A DNA stretch of 22,830 nucleotides, from positions 1-22,830 of the forward strand of contig DATCOZ010000024.1 in assembly GCA_036564345.1 (NCBI GenBank), written 5' to 3'. Of this stretch, positions 1-9,730 are shown in pieces (position 1 is the stretch's first letter; each line of letters starts with the position of its first letter). Position numbers and translations under genes: made by a program. The notes beneath the pieces were generated by a model. That model did no database searches and was not told where the DNA came from. It was given only the letters and a program-made list of their open reading frames with translations. The DNA is from UBA6019 sp036564345 (GTDB taxonomy: Bacteria; Chloroflexota; Dormibacteria; Dormibacterales; Dormibacteraceae).

Positions 1-806
1 AAGGCGAGCGCGAGCGCGGCCGGTGTGGTACCGGCTCGGGAGGCGAGCCCTCGGAGGGCGACCGCGGCCTCGTGTCCGGCCCGGAGCCGGGGATCCTCGA
101 GCTCGCCGGTCCAGCGCCCCTGGGCGCCTTCATCCAGGTACTTCCCGGTGAGCACCCCGCCGAGCATCGCGAATGAGGCGACCACGCTCGCCCCGCAGGC
201 CTCGAGCGCGGCGACCGTCTCGGCGTCCTCGACGGGTGACCGTATGGCGACGCTGTAGGCGAGCTGGGCCGCGGAGGGCTTCGCCACCCCCTGCTCGGCC
301 GCGATGCCCGCAACCTTCGCGATCTGGGCGACGGGCCAGTTGAGGACGCCCCAGGCGCGGATCTTGCCCGCCCGGAGGAGGCCGCCGACCTCGCGCACGA
401 CCTCGTCGAGGCTCAGGCCCTCGGGCGGCCGCTCCGCGTAAACCAGGTCGAGGTGGTCCACGCCCATCCGGCGGAGCGATCCCTCCAGCTCGGCCGCGGC
501 ATCCTCCTCGGGCCAGAACTCCCACCACAACTTGTTGGCCAGCACGACCTCGTCGCGCTTCCAGCCGGCGGCACGGAAGAGCTCGCCGAAGACGACTTCC
601 GAGTAGCCCGTCTTGAGCGGCGCGGTGCCGGTCTCGTCGTTGTAGCGGGCGTCGTCGAGGAAGTTGACGCCACTCTCGCGCGCTTTCTCCATGACCGCGA
701 TGCCAACCTCGCGGGGGATCCGCTCGAAGGTCCGCCAGGAACCGAGCGAGAGGTTGGAGACGCTGATCCCCGAGCTGCCCAGCGGCCGCAGCGACGCTCT
801 AGCCAT
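1..806 (-). CDS. Aldo/keto reductase, last visible gene of the hut operon (C-terminus cut by window edge)
   Basis: This is an NADPH-type aldo/keto reductase TIM barrel. The first 268 residues are present; the C-terminal part runs off the left edge. It starts at ATG 806, overlapping the hutI stop by 8 bp (ATGGCTAG), with an AGAGG Shine-Dalgarno 5 nt upstream inside hutI. The N-terminus (LGSSGISVSNLSLGSW) and the GVLNW strand are family-typical. The tetrad maps to Asp51 and Tyr55 (FLDDARYND), Lys92 (ANKLWW) and, where most AKRs have His in D-L-x-x-x-H, Glu125 (DLVYAERPPEG). Overall it resembles the Kv-beta/AKR6-like branch, where this His is also replaced. Its position implies co-transcription with histidine catabolism, but no known hut step needs an AKR, so the substrate is unknown. 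Confidence 0.85.
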   Translation of the reverse strand, partial: MARASLRPLGSSGISVSNLSLGSWRTFERIPREVGIAVMEKARESGVNFLDDARYNDETGTAPLKTGYSEVVFGELFRAAGWKRDEVVLANKLWWEFWPEEDAAAELEGSLRRMGVDHLDLVYAERPPEGLSLDEVVREVGGLLRAGKIRAWGVLNWPVAQIAKVAGIAAEQGVAKPSAAQLAYSVAIRSPVEDAETVAALEACGASVVASFAMLGGVLTGKYLDEGAQGRWTGELEDPRLRAGHEAAVALRGLASRAGTTPAALALA

Positions 807-1965
807 GCTGCCTCTTGCCGCCGACCCAGGTTGCTGCGACGAGCGGGACACCCGGTCTGTACACGATGTGAGAGTAGGTGGGCGCGTCGAGCAGCACCGC
901 GTCGGCGCGACTGCCCAGGGACAGGCGCCCAAGGTCGTCGCGGCGGAGGGCGCGGGCGCCTCCCAGCGTGGCCGCCAGCAGCGCCTCCTCGATCGTCATC
1001 CGCATGTCGCGGACCGCGAGCGCGATGCAGAAGCTCATCGCGGTCGTGTAGCTGGAGCCGGGATTGCAGTTGGTGGCGATCGCGTAGGGCGCACCGGCGT
1101 CGACGACCCGACGAGCGTCGGGATAGGGCTGGCGGGTGGAGAAATCGGCGGCGGGCAGGAAGGTCGCCACCGTGTCTCCGCCGGCCAGCGCCTCTATGTC
1201 GGAATCTTCGAGGTGGGTGCAGTGATCGACCGAGGCGGCGCCCAGCTCGACCGCCAGGCGTACCCCGGGACCCGGGCCGAGCTGGTTGCCGTGGACGCGC
1301 AGCCCGAGGCCGGCTGCTCTGCCCGCCGCCAGGACCGCGCGCGACTGCTCGGCGTCGAAGGCGCCCTTCTCGCAGAAGACGTCGATCCAGCGGGAAAGGG
1401 GTGCGCAGGCGGCGAGCATCTCGCCGCAGACGAGGTCGACGTAGGCATCCGGCCGATCCTGGTACTCCGCCGGGACGACGTGCGCGCCGAGAAATGTCAC
1501 GTCCTCGGTGAAGCCTGACGCGACCGCGCAGCAGCGCTCCTCGCTCGCCACGTCGAGGCCGTATCCCGACTTGATCTCGACATGGGTGATGCCGGCTCGG
1601 ATCCCTTCGGCGCGCCTAGCGCGCGTGAGCGCGGTCAGCTCGGCTGTAGTCGCCGACCTCGTCGCCTCGGTTGTCACCCGGATCCCGCCGGCCTCGTAGG
1701 GACGGCCGGCCATCCGGGCCGCGAACTCCTCGGCGCGATCGCCCGCGAAGACGAGGTGGGTGTGGCTGTCTACGAAGCCCGGGATGACGCAGCGGCCGCC
1801 GGCGTCGAAGCGTTCGTCACCGGCCGCGCCGGCGCGCTCGACGGCGGTGACCATTCCGCCGTCGAAGACCAGTGCGGCATCCCGCCGGATACCCAGGGGG
1901 CCCTCTCCGAGCGACGGGTCGTTGGTGACCAGGAGGCCGATGCCGTCGATGACCAGCGCGCTCAT
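799..1965 (-). CDS. hutI: Imidazolonepropionase
   Basis: This amidohydrolase-superfamily enzyme hydrolyses 4-imidazolone-5-propionate to N-formimino-L-glutamate, step three of histidine degradation, in the cytosol. It has 388 residues, near the family norm of about 400. The ATG at 1965 overlaps the hutF stop (ATGA). Visible motifs are the strand-1 metal site His68-x-His70 (PGFVDSHTHLVFAGDR), GGIRVTTEATR near 93-103, KSGYGLD at 132-138, LGAHVVP with His162, and RVHGNQ with His225. The family's ATDxNPG loop, whose Asp is the final metal ligand and general base, reads IATNCNPGSS here, with Asn299 in place of Asp. Everything else looks intact and the gene sits in a full hut operon, so I keep the function call. 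The substitution might alter activity. Confidence 0.93.
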   Translation of the reverse strand: MSALVIDGIGLLVTNDPSLGEGPLGIRRDAALVFDGGMVTAVERAGAAGDERFDAGGRCVIPGFVDSHTHLVFAGDRAEEFAARMAGRPYEAGGIRVTTEATRSATTAELTALTRARRAEGIRAGITHVEIKSGYGLDVASEERCCAVASGFTEDVTFLGAHVVPAEYQDRPDAYVDLVCGEMLAACAPLSRWIDVFCEKGAFDAEQSRAVLAAGRAAGLGLRVHGNQLGPGPGVRLAVELGAASVDHCTHLEDSDIEALAGGDTVATFLPAADFSTRQPYPDARRVVDAGAPYAIATNCNPGSSYTTAMSFCIALAVRDMRMTIEEALLAATLGGARALRRDDLGRLSLGSRADAVLLDAPTYSHIVYRPGVPLVAATWVGGKRQHG

Positions 1966-3292
1966 GCCGGTGTCACGGCGGCAACCGCGTCGGCCAGCTC
2001 GCGACGCACGTCGAGCGTCGCGTGGGCGCCGTCGCGAACGATCCACCGGCCGCCCGCCAGGACGTGCCGCACATCCGCCGCCGAGGCCGAGAAGACGACC
2101 GCCGCCAGCGCGTCCTGGGCAGCTGTCCCGGCGAGGCGAGGGCTGTCGAGGCCGACCACGACGAGGTCGGCCAGGGCGCCCGTCTCGATCCTGCCCCCGC
2201 TCGGCCAGCCAAGGCACTCGGCGCCGGCGGCGGTGGCCGCGCGGAGCAGCTCCACCGGTCCGTGGCCGCCCCGCTCGTGGCTGGCCAGGCGTTCGTCGAG
2301 CTCCACCGCGCGCGCCTCCTCGAAGAGGTCGATGAACGCATTGGAGTCGCTGCCGAGGGAGAGCCGGGCCCCCGCGTCGCGGAGGCGGCGTGCCGGCGCG
2401 ATGCCGTCGGCCAGGTCCCGCTCGGTGGTCGGGCAGAGGCAGGCGAAGGCTCGGCTCTCGCCCAGGCGAAGGAAGTCGGCCTCCTCGAGATGGGTCGCGT
2501 GGACGGCGGTGAACTGCGACGAGACCGCCCCCGCCCCGGCGAGCACCTGGGTTGGCGTGCCCTGGTAGGCGGCGATGCACGCCTCGTTCTCGGCCGGCTG
2601 CTCGGAGACGTGGGCATGCAGCGGGCAGGCCTTGCCGGCGGCCCAGGCGGCGACCACCCTGGCGGCCGCCGGGGGCACCGCTCGAATGCTGTGGATGGCG
2701 GCCGCGATCCGCACCGAGGTGCTGTCGGCCAGCGCATCGACGCGCGCCGCCCAGGCTTCCGCGTCGCTGTCGCAGAACCGCCGCTGGGCGCCTTCCGGCG
2801 GCGTCGCGATGCCGCCATCCAGGTAGCAGGCGTCGATCAGCGTCAGCCTGATCCCGACCTGGCCGGCGGCGGTGATCACGGCCCGACCCATCACGTTCGG
2901 ATCTGCATAAGGAACGCCGCCAGGGCCGTGATGGAGGTAGTGGAACTCGCCGACGGTGGTCACACCGGCCAGCGCCATCTCGCCGAACGCCGCCCGGGCG
3001 AGGGCCAGGTAACGGTCCGGGTCGAGGCTGTCGGCGAGCGCGTACATCTGCTCCCGCCACGTCCAGAAGGAGCCGGCGCCGGCCTGGGTGCGGCCGCGCA
3101 GCGCGCGCTGAAAGGCGTGCGAGTGTGCGTTGGCAAGGCCGGGCAGGGTTAGCCCGACCAGGCGCTCGGCTCCCGGCGGCGGCTCGGGCAGGTTGGCGGT
3201 CACCGCGCCGATCCGATCATCGCCGACCTCGATCAGGACTCCCGGCTCCGCTTTCTCTCCCCCCAGCCAGGCGAGCTCGCACCAATATTGGG

Positions 3293-3296
<4 letters not shown>
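1962..3296 (-). CDS. hutF: Formimidoylglutamate deiminase
   Basis: This zinc amidohydrolase deaminates N-formimino-L-glutamate to N-formyl-L-glutamate plus ammonia, the branch of histidine catabolism that avoids direct formamide release. It has 444 residues, close to Pseudomonas HutF. It begins with a TTG at 3296 overlapping the hutU stop (TTGA). No better upstream start is available without deep overlap, and the N-terminus already matches the family beta-sandwich. Motifs: metal site His58-x-His60 (LPGLANAHSHAFQRALRG), IHSIRAVP at 201-208, HAHVSEQ at 227-233 with a metal His and Glu232, HATHL at 266-270, and the metal Asp317 in SLGSDSNA. The product needs a deformylase (HutG or a substitute), which is not visible here. 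Confidence 0.95.
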
Positions 3297-4962
<1,666 letters not shown>

Positions 4963-4966
<4 letters not shown>

Positions 4967-6492
4967 GCGAGGGGGCCCGATGCGGCTTCGGCCGCGGCAA
5001 CCGCCTCACCCGAACGCACCAGGCGCTCGACGGCGGCCAGCTCGGGTGCGAGCCAGCGGTCGGGGCCCGGGCTGCCGGCCATCGACGAGACCAGCGCCCG
5101 CGCCGCCTCGGTCCCCACGGCCGGCCTCAGGGGCGAGCGGAGCTCGAGGCCGCGGGACGCGCAGAGGAGCTCCACCGCGACGATCCGGGTCAGGTTGGCG
5201 ACGATCACTCGCAGCTTCCGCGCCGCTCCCCAGCCCATCGAGACGTGGTCCTCCTGCATCGCGCTGGTGGGGAGCGAGTCGACGCTCGCGGGGGCGGCCA
5301 GGCGCCGGTTCTCGGCAACCATCGCCGCCTGCGTGTAGTGGGCGATCATCACCCCCGAGTTGACGCCCGCGTCCTCGGCGAGGAAGGGCGGAAGACCCTG
5401 CGACCGGTTCGCGTCGAGCAGCCTGTCGGTGCGTCGCTCGGCGATGGCGCCGACCTCGGCGGCCGCGATGGCGAGGAAGTCGCAGGCAAAGCCGAGCGGC
5501 GCGCCGTGGAAGTTGCCGCAGGACTCGACCCGGCCGTCGGGCAGGATCATGGGGTTGTCGATCGCCGACACCAGCTCGACCGCCGCCACCCGTTCGCCGT
5601 GGGCGACGGTGTCGCGGGCGGCGCCGTGGACCTGGGGCGAGCAGCGGAGCGAGTAGGCGTCCTGGACCCGGCTGTCGCCCTCACGGTGGCTGGCCACGAT
5701 GGCCGAGCCGGCGAGAAGGCGACGCAGGTTGGCCGCGCTGGCCGCCTGGCCGGGGTGCGGCCGGAGCTCCTGGAGGTCGGCGGCGAACGCCCGGTCGGTG
5801 CCCAGCAGCGCCTCGGTCGACATCGCGGCGGCCAGGTCGGCGGCCTTCAGCAGCCGGCGCAGGTCGTGTAGGGCGAGGAGGAGCATGCCAAGCATGCCGT
5901 CGGTGCCGTTGATCAGCGCCAGGCCCTCTTTTGCGACCAGCGTCAGCGGCGTCAGCCCCGCCTCGCGCAGGGCCCCGGCTGCGGCGACCCGGCTGCCCCC
6001 CCGATCCCACACCTCGCCCTCGCCGATGAGGACCAGGGCGCAGTGGGCGAGCGGCGCGAGGTCGCCGCTGGCGCCGAGCGAGCCGTGCTCGAGGACGACC
6101 GGGGTGAGGCCGGCGTTGAGGAGCCCCAGCATCGCGTCGGCCAGCGCCGGCCGCGCGCCCGAGAAGCCCATCGCGAGGGTCCGGGCGCGGAGCAGCAGCA
6201 TCGCCCGCACCACCTCGACCTCGACCGGCTCGCCCATGCCCGCGGCGTGGGAGCGGACGAGCGCTCGCTGCAGCTCTTCGCGCCGCTCCGCCGGGATGTG
6301 CGTGTTGGCGAGCGAGCCGAAACCGGTCGAAACGCCGTAAGTCGGCTGTTCGGACGCGGCGAGCCGGGCGACGATGCCCGCGCTGCGCTCCATCCGCTCG
6401 CGAGCCGCCGCTCCGAGAAGGACCGGAACATCGAAGCGGGCGACCTCGACGACCTCCTCCGGGCGAAGCCCGGTCCCGCTCAATTCGACCAC
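4963..6492 (-). CDS. hutH: Histidine ammonia-lyase (histidase)
   Basis: This enzyme removes ammonia from L-histidine to give trans-urocanate, committing histidine to catabolism. It has 509 residues, typical for HAL. The electrophilic MIO cofactor forms from Ala141-Ser142-Gly143 in GSLGASGDLAPLAH. The catalytic-tyrosine loop TYGVSTGFG lies at 51-59. The C-terminal half contains QSGLPPFLA-type and MQEDHVSMGW family segments. The GTG at 6492 is chosen because a TACCTT box ends 6 nt upstream, so the transcript could begin at the start codon; no Shine-Dalgarno is visible. It is the first gene of the operon and is divergent, across 50 bp, from the cyclic-nucleotide-binding-fold gene. Confidence 0.97.
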
Positions 6493-6498
6493 CGCGCT

Positions 6499-6504
6499 AA
6501 GGTA
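6499..6504 (-). promoter_or_regulatory. hutH: Putative -10 box of the hut operon
   Basis: TACCTT matches TANNNT and ends 6 nt before the GTG of hutH, so transcription would start at or next to the start codon. No convincing -35 hexamer is seen 16-18 nt upstream. No HutC-type repressor gene or obvious operator is visible in the 50-bp divergent spacer. Confidence 0.4.
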
Positions 6505-6527
6505 ACGCGCGTCACCCCGGCAGGCCT

Positions 6528-6533
6528 TACGAT
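6528..6533 (+). promoter_or_regulatory. Putative -10 box of the cNMP-binding-fold gene
   Basis: TACGAT fits TANNNT and lies 9 nt before the ATG at 6543. The expected start site falls at or just before the start codon. No Shine-Dalgarno is present, consistent with a leaderless transcript. Confidence 0.4.
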
Positions 6534-6542
6534 TCGGCGGGA

Positions 6543-7031
6543 ATGATCCGGATCCCCCACCGAGCGACGAACCCGAAGATCACCGAGCTGAAGAAGCTCC
6601 CGATCTTCGCCGGGTTGGGACCCGCCCCGCTGCGGACGCTGGCGACCAACCTCGACGAGGTGAACATCCCCAAGGGCGAGCGGTTCATCACCGAACGCCG
6701 CAGCAATGACACCTTCTTCATCCTCCTCGAGGGCGAGGTGGAGCTGACCATCGGGGGCCGGGTCCGCGAGGTCCTCAAGCCAGGAGACGTCATCGGCCTG
6801 CCGAGCATGTTCACGCGGCTCGATTCGACGGCCGACGCAGTCGCCCGGACGGATGTCCGGGCGCTCGTGGCCAGCCACAGGCAGTTCAACTCGCTGGTCT
6901 CCAACCCGGAGGTCGAGATCCGCTTCAAGGCTGCGGTCTTCGATCGCCTGCGGGACGAGGTCTACCAGCTGACCCATGCGCCGGCCAGGTCGCGGTTGGC
7001 CCGTTCGAAGGCTACTCAGAAGCCGAAATAG
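6543..7031 (+). CDS. Stand-alone cyclic-nucleotide-binding-fold protein (Crp-like N-terminal domain only)
   Basis: This 162-residue protein consists of one cNMP-binding beta-barrel. It starts with LKKLPIFAGLGPAPLRTLATNL near 16-37, typical of the entry to this fold, followed by FFILLEGEVELTIGG and LKPGDVIGLPSMF. There is no C-terminal helix-turn-helix, so it is not a complete Crp/Fnr regulator. The tail after about residue 150 is short and basic. The phosphate-binding cassette is not canonical: the usual GE near the loop start reads GL, and the R-(T/S)-A segment reads D-S-T-A. Cyclic AMP binding is therefore doubtful. It may act as a protein-interaction or altered-ligand sensor. It is divergent from hutH, but no direct link to hut control is shown. 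Confidence 0.8.
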   Translation: MIRIPHRATNPKITELKKLPIFAGLGPAPLRTLATNLDEVNIPKGERFITERRSNDTFFILLEGEVELTIGGRVREVLKPGDVIGLPSMFTRLDSTADAVARTDVRALVASHRQFNSLVSNPEVEIRFKAAVFDRLRDEVYQLTHAPARSRLARSKATQKPK

Positions 7032-7072
7032 CGCGGCGGCCACAGCCGCGGGCTGCGACCATCTAACCCGCC

Positions 7073-9709
7073 GTGAGCCGCTCCACCGCGCCCGACCTGG
7101 AAGCGCAGTCCGCGCCACTGCGGGCGGAGGTTCGGCTGCTCAGCTCGATCCTCGGCCAGGTGCTCCAGGAGACCCACGGCCAGAGCCTGCTGGAGGACGT
7201 CGAGAGCCTGCGGCGGGCGACCATCGAGCTGCGCCGCAGCCGCGGTCACGATGCGGAGGATCGGCTCCGCCAGGTGGTCGAGCTGGTCGACGGCCTCGAG
7301 CCGGACCGGGCCGAGGCAGTGGCCCAGGCCTTCACCGTCTACTTCCAGCTCGTGAACCTCGCCGAGGAGCGCCAGCGGGTGCGGATCCTCAGGCGGCGCA
7401 GCCACGAGCCGGGCGCGGTCGCCGAGTCCCTCAGCGCGACCATCGCCGAGCTGGGCGGGAAGCTCGGAAACGAGGAGTTGGCCCGGTTGCTCGACCAGCT
7501 CGAGGTCCGGCCGGTCCTCACCGCCCACCCGACCGAGGCAAGGCGCCGCGCCGTGGTCGACGCGCTGGCGAGGATCGCGGACCAGGCGGAGAGGCTGGGC
7601 GATCCCCGCCTCGCGGCCTCCGAGCAGGAGGATGCCGAGCGCCGCCTCACCGAGCAGGTCAGCGTGCTCTGGCGGACCGCCCAGCTGCGGCGCCAGCGGC
7701 CGACCCCGCTGGACGAGGTGCGGACGATGACATCGGTCTTCGACGAGTCGCTCTTCCTCCTCATCCCGAGCCTCCACCGCGAGCTCGAGAGAGCGCTCGG
7801 AGCGGCCGGGCTGGCGACCCCCGAGCGGGCGATCGGGCGGCCGGTCGTCGCCTGGGGCACCTGGGTCGGCGGCGACCGCGACGGCAACCCCAGCGTGACG
7901 CACGAGGTGACCCGGGTGGCGATGGACATCTACGCCGAGCACGTCCTCCGCGGGCTCGAGATCGCGTCGCGGCGGATCGGCCGCTCGCTGACACTCTCGG
8001 AGGAATCGACGCCTCCGTCGCAGCGCCTGGTCGCCGCCCTCCGGATTGCGCTGCCCGCGCTCGGGGACCAGGCGGAGGCGTTCCAGAAGCGATCGCCCGG
8101 CGAGCCCCACCGCCAGTTCCTGCTCCTCGCGGCCGATCGGCTGGTAGCGACCCGCAACGGAGCCGCGGGTCGCTACTCGGGTCCGGCCGAGTTCCTGGCC
8201 GACCTGCGAACGATCCAGGAGTCGCTGCGCGGATCGAAGGCCGGCCGGATCGCCTCGGGCGACCTTCAGACCCTCGTCTGGCAGGTGGAGACCTTCGGCT
8301 TCCACCTGGCCTCGCTCGAGGTGCGGCAGCACTCCGACGTTCACCGCGAAGTCCTCGAGAATCCAGATTCGGTGCGCGCAGAGGAGGTCCTCGCCACCCT
8401 CCGGACGATGGCTGAGCTTCAGTCGGTCTACGGCGCCGAGGCCTGCCGGCGCTACGTCGTCAGCTTCACACGCTCGGCTGCCGATGTGATGGCTGTCCAC
8501 GAGCTCGCCCGCCTCGCCGTTCCCGAAGGCTCGCTGCAGCTCGACGTCGTCCCCCTCTTCGAGTCGCGAGCCGACCTCGAGGCGGCCCCCGACATCCTCG
8601 ACGCCCTCCTCCAGCTGCCCGGCTGGCTCGCCTGGCTCGAGGGTCGAGATCGCCGCCTGGAGGTGATGCTGGGCTATTCCGATGCGGCCAAGGACGCCGG
8701 CTTCCTGGCCGCCAACCTCGCCCTCTACCGAGCCCAGGAAGGGCTTGCCGGGTGGGCACGGCGCAACGGCGTGCAGCTGACCCTCTTCCACGGCCGGGGC
8801 GGCGCCGTCGGGCGCGGTGGTGGTCCTGCCGGCCGGGCCATCCGGAGCCAGGCTCCCGGCTCGGTTGCGGGCCGGTTCAAGGTCACCGAGCAGGGGGAGG
8901 TGATCTTCGGCCGCTACGGCAACGCGGCGATCGGCCTCCGCCACCTGGAGCAGGTGATCAGCGCGGTGCTCGTCGCCTCCACGCCCCAGCACGAGGCCCG
9001 CCTTGCGGCGGCGAGCGAGCGCTATGCGCCAGCCGCCGAGCTGATGGCCGAGCAATCCGAGCTGGCCTACCGCAAGCTCGTCGAAGCGCCCGGGTTCGCC
9101 GACTTCCTGACCAGCGTCAGCCCGCTCGAGGAGATCGGCCGGCTCCACATCGGCTCCCGACCGGCACGCCGGGAGCCGGACGGCAAGCGGGACCTGGAAG
9201 GGCTGCGCGCCATCCCCTGGGTCTTCGCCTGGACCCAGAACCGCTGCAACCTTCCCGGTTGGTTCGGGCTGGGGACCGGGCTACAGGCGGTCGCCGAGGG
9301 TCAGGGGATCGGGTTCCTTCGCGGTATGCGAAGCGACTGGCCGTTCCTCGAGTCGCTCCTCGACAACGCGGAGATGAGCCTGGCCAAAGCGGACCCCCTG
9401 ATCGCCGGCCTTTACCTCGAGCTCGGCAACCGGCCCGACCTGGTCGGTGTGATAAGGGAGGAGTACCGCCTCACCCGCCGCCTCGTGCTCGAGATCACCG
9501 GGAACGCCCGGCTGCTCGAGGGGCACCCGATCCTCCGCCAGGCGGTCGACCTCCGCAATCCGTACGTTGACGCGCTCTCCTTCCTGCAGCTCCGCTTCCT
9601 CCGCCAGCTCCGCGGCGGCACCGCCGGCCAGGCGGCGGCCGACCGCCTGGCCGACCTCGTCCTCCTCACCGTCAACGGGGTCGCCGCAGGGCTCCAGAAC
9701 ACGGGCTGA
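7073..9709 (+). CDS. ppc: Phosphoenolpyruvate carboxylase
   Basis: This enzyme carboxylates phosphoenolpyruvate with bicarbonate to oxaloacetate, refilling the TCA cycle. It has 878 residues, full length. The first catalytic His is His152 in VLTAHPTEARRR. GTWVGGDRDGNPSVTHEV follows, then the MLGYSDAAKDAGFLAA motif, the glycine-rich LFHGRGGAVGRGGGP loop containing the second catalytic His, QGEVIF, and IPWVFAWTQNRCNLPGWFG. The protein ends in the invariant QNTG. The GTG at 7073 is the first start that gives the normal N-terminal helix (RLLSSILGQVLQE). It is 41 bp downstream of the cNMP-fold gene and 21 bp upstream of the aldehyde dehydrogenase. Confidence 0.97.
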   Translation: MSRSTAPDLEAQSAPLRAEVRLLSSILGQVLQETHGQSLLEDVESLRRATIELRRSRGHDAEDRLRQVVELVDGLEPDRAEAVAQAFTVYFQLVNLAEERQRVRILRRRSHEPGAVAESLSATIAELGGKLGNEELARLLDQLEVRPVLTAHPTEARRRAVVDALARIADQAERLGDPRLAASEQEDAERRLTEQVSVLWRTAQLRRQRPTPLDEVRTMTSVFDESLFLLIPSLHRELERALGAAGLATPERAIGRPVVAWGTWVGGDRDGNPSVTHEVTRVAMDIYAEHVLRGLEIASRRIGRSLTLSEESTPPSQRLVAALRIALPALGDQAEAFQKRSPGEPHRQFLLLAADRLVATRNGAAGRYSGPAEFLADLRTIQESLRGSKAGRIASGDLQTLVWQVETFGFHLASLEVRQHSDVHREVLENPDSVRAEEVLATLRTMAELQSVYGAEACRRYVVSFTRSAADVMAVHELARLAVPEGSLQLDVVPLFESRADLEAAPDILDALLQLPGWLAWLEGRDRRLEVMLGYSDAAKDAGFLAANLALYRAQEGLAGWARRNGVQLTLFHGRGGAVGRGGGPAGRAIRSQAPGSVAGRFKVTEQGEVIFGRYGNAAIGLRHLEQVISAVLVASTPQHEARLAAASERYAPAAELMAEQSELAYRKLVEAPGFADFLTSVSPLEEIGRLHIGSRPARREPDGKRDLEGLRAIPWVFAWTQNRCNLPGWFGLGTGLQAVAEGQGIGFLRGMRSDWPFLESLLDNAEMSLAKADPLIAGLYLELGNRPDLVGVIREEYRLTRRLVLEITGNARLLEGHPILRQAVDLRNPYVDALSFLQLRFLRQLRGGTAGQAAADRLADLVLLTVNGVAAGLQNTG

Positions 9710-9713
9710 GGAG

Positions 9714-9719
9714 TAGGCT
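9714..9719 (+). promoter_or_regulatory. Putative -10 box upstream of the ALDH7-type gene
   Basis: TAGGCT (TANNNT) begins 5 nt after the ppc stop and ends 11 nt before the ATG at 9731. It could give the dehydrogenase its own short-leader transcript in addition to read-through from ppc. No -35 is recognisable. Confidence 0.3.
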
Positions 9720-9730
9720 TTCCGACTGCA

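Noticed and set aside
1966..3060. Upstream extension of the hutI frame by about 365 codons
   Set aside because: The extension overlaps hutF in another frame and has no family similarity. The ATG at 1965 gives the normal HutI length and an ATGA overlap with hutF.
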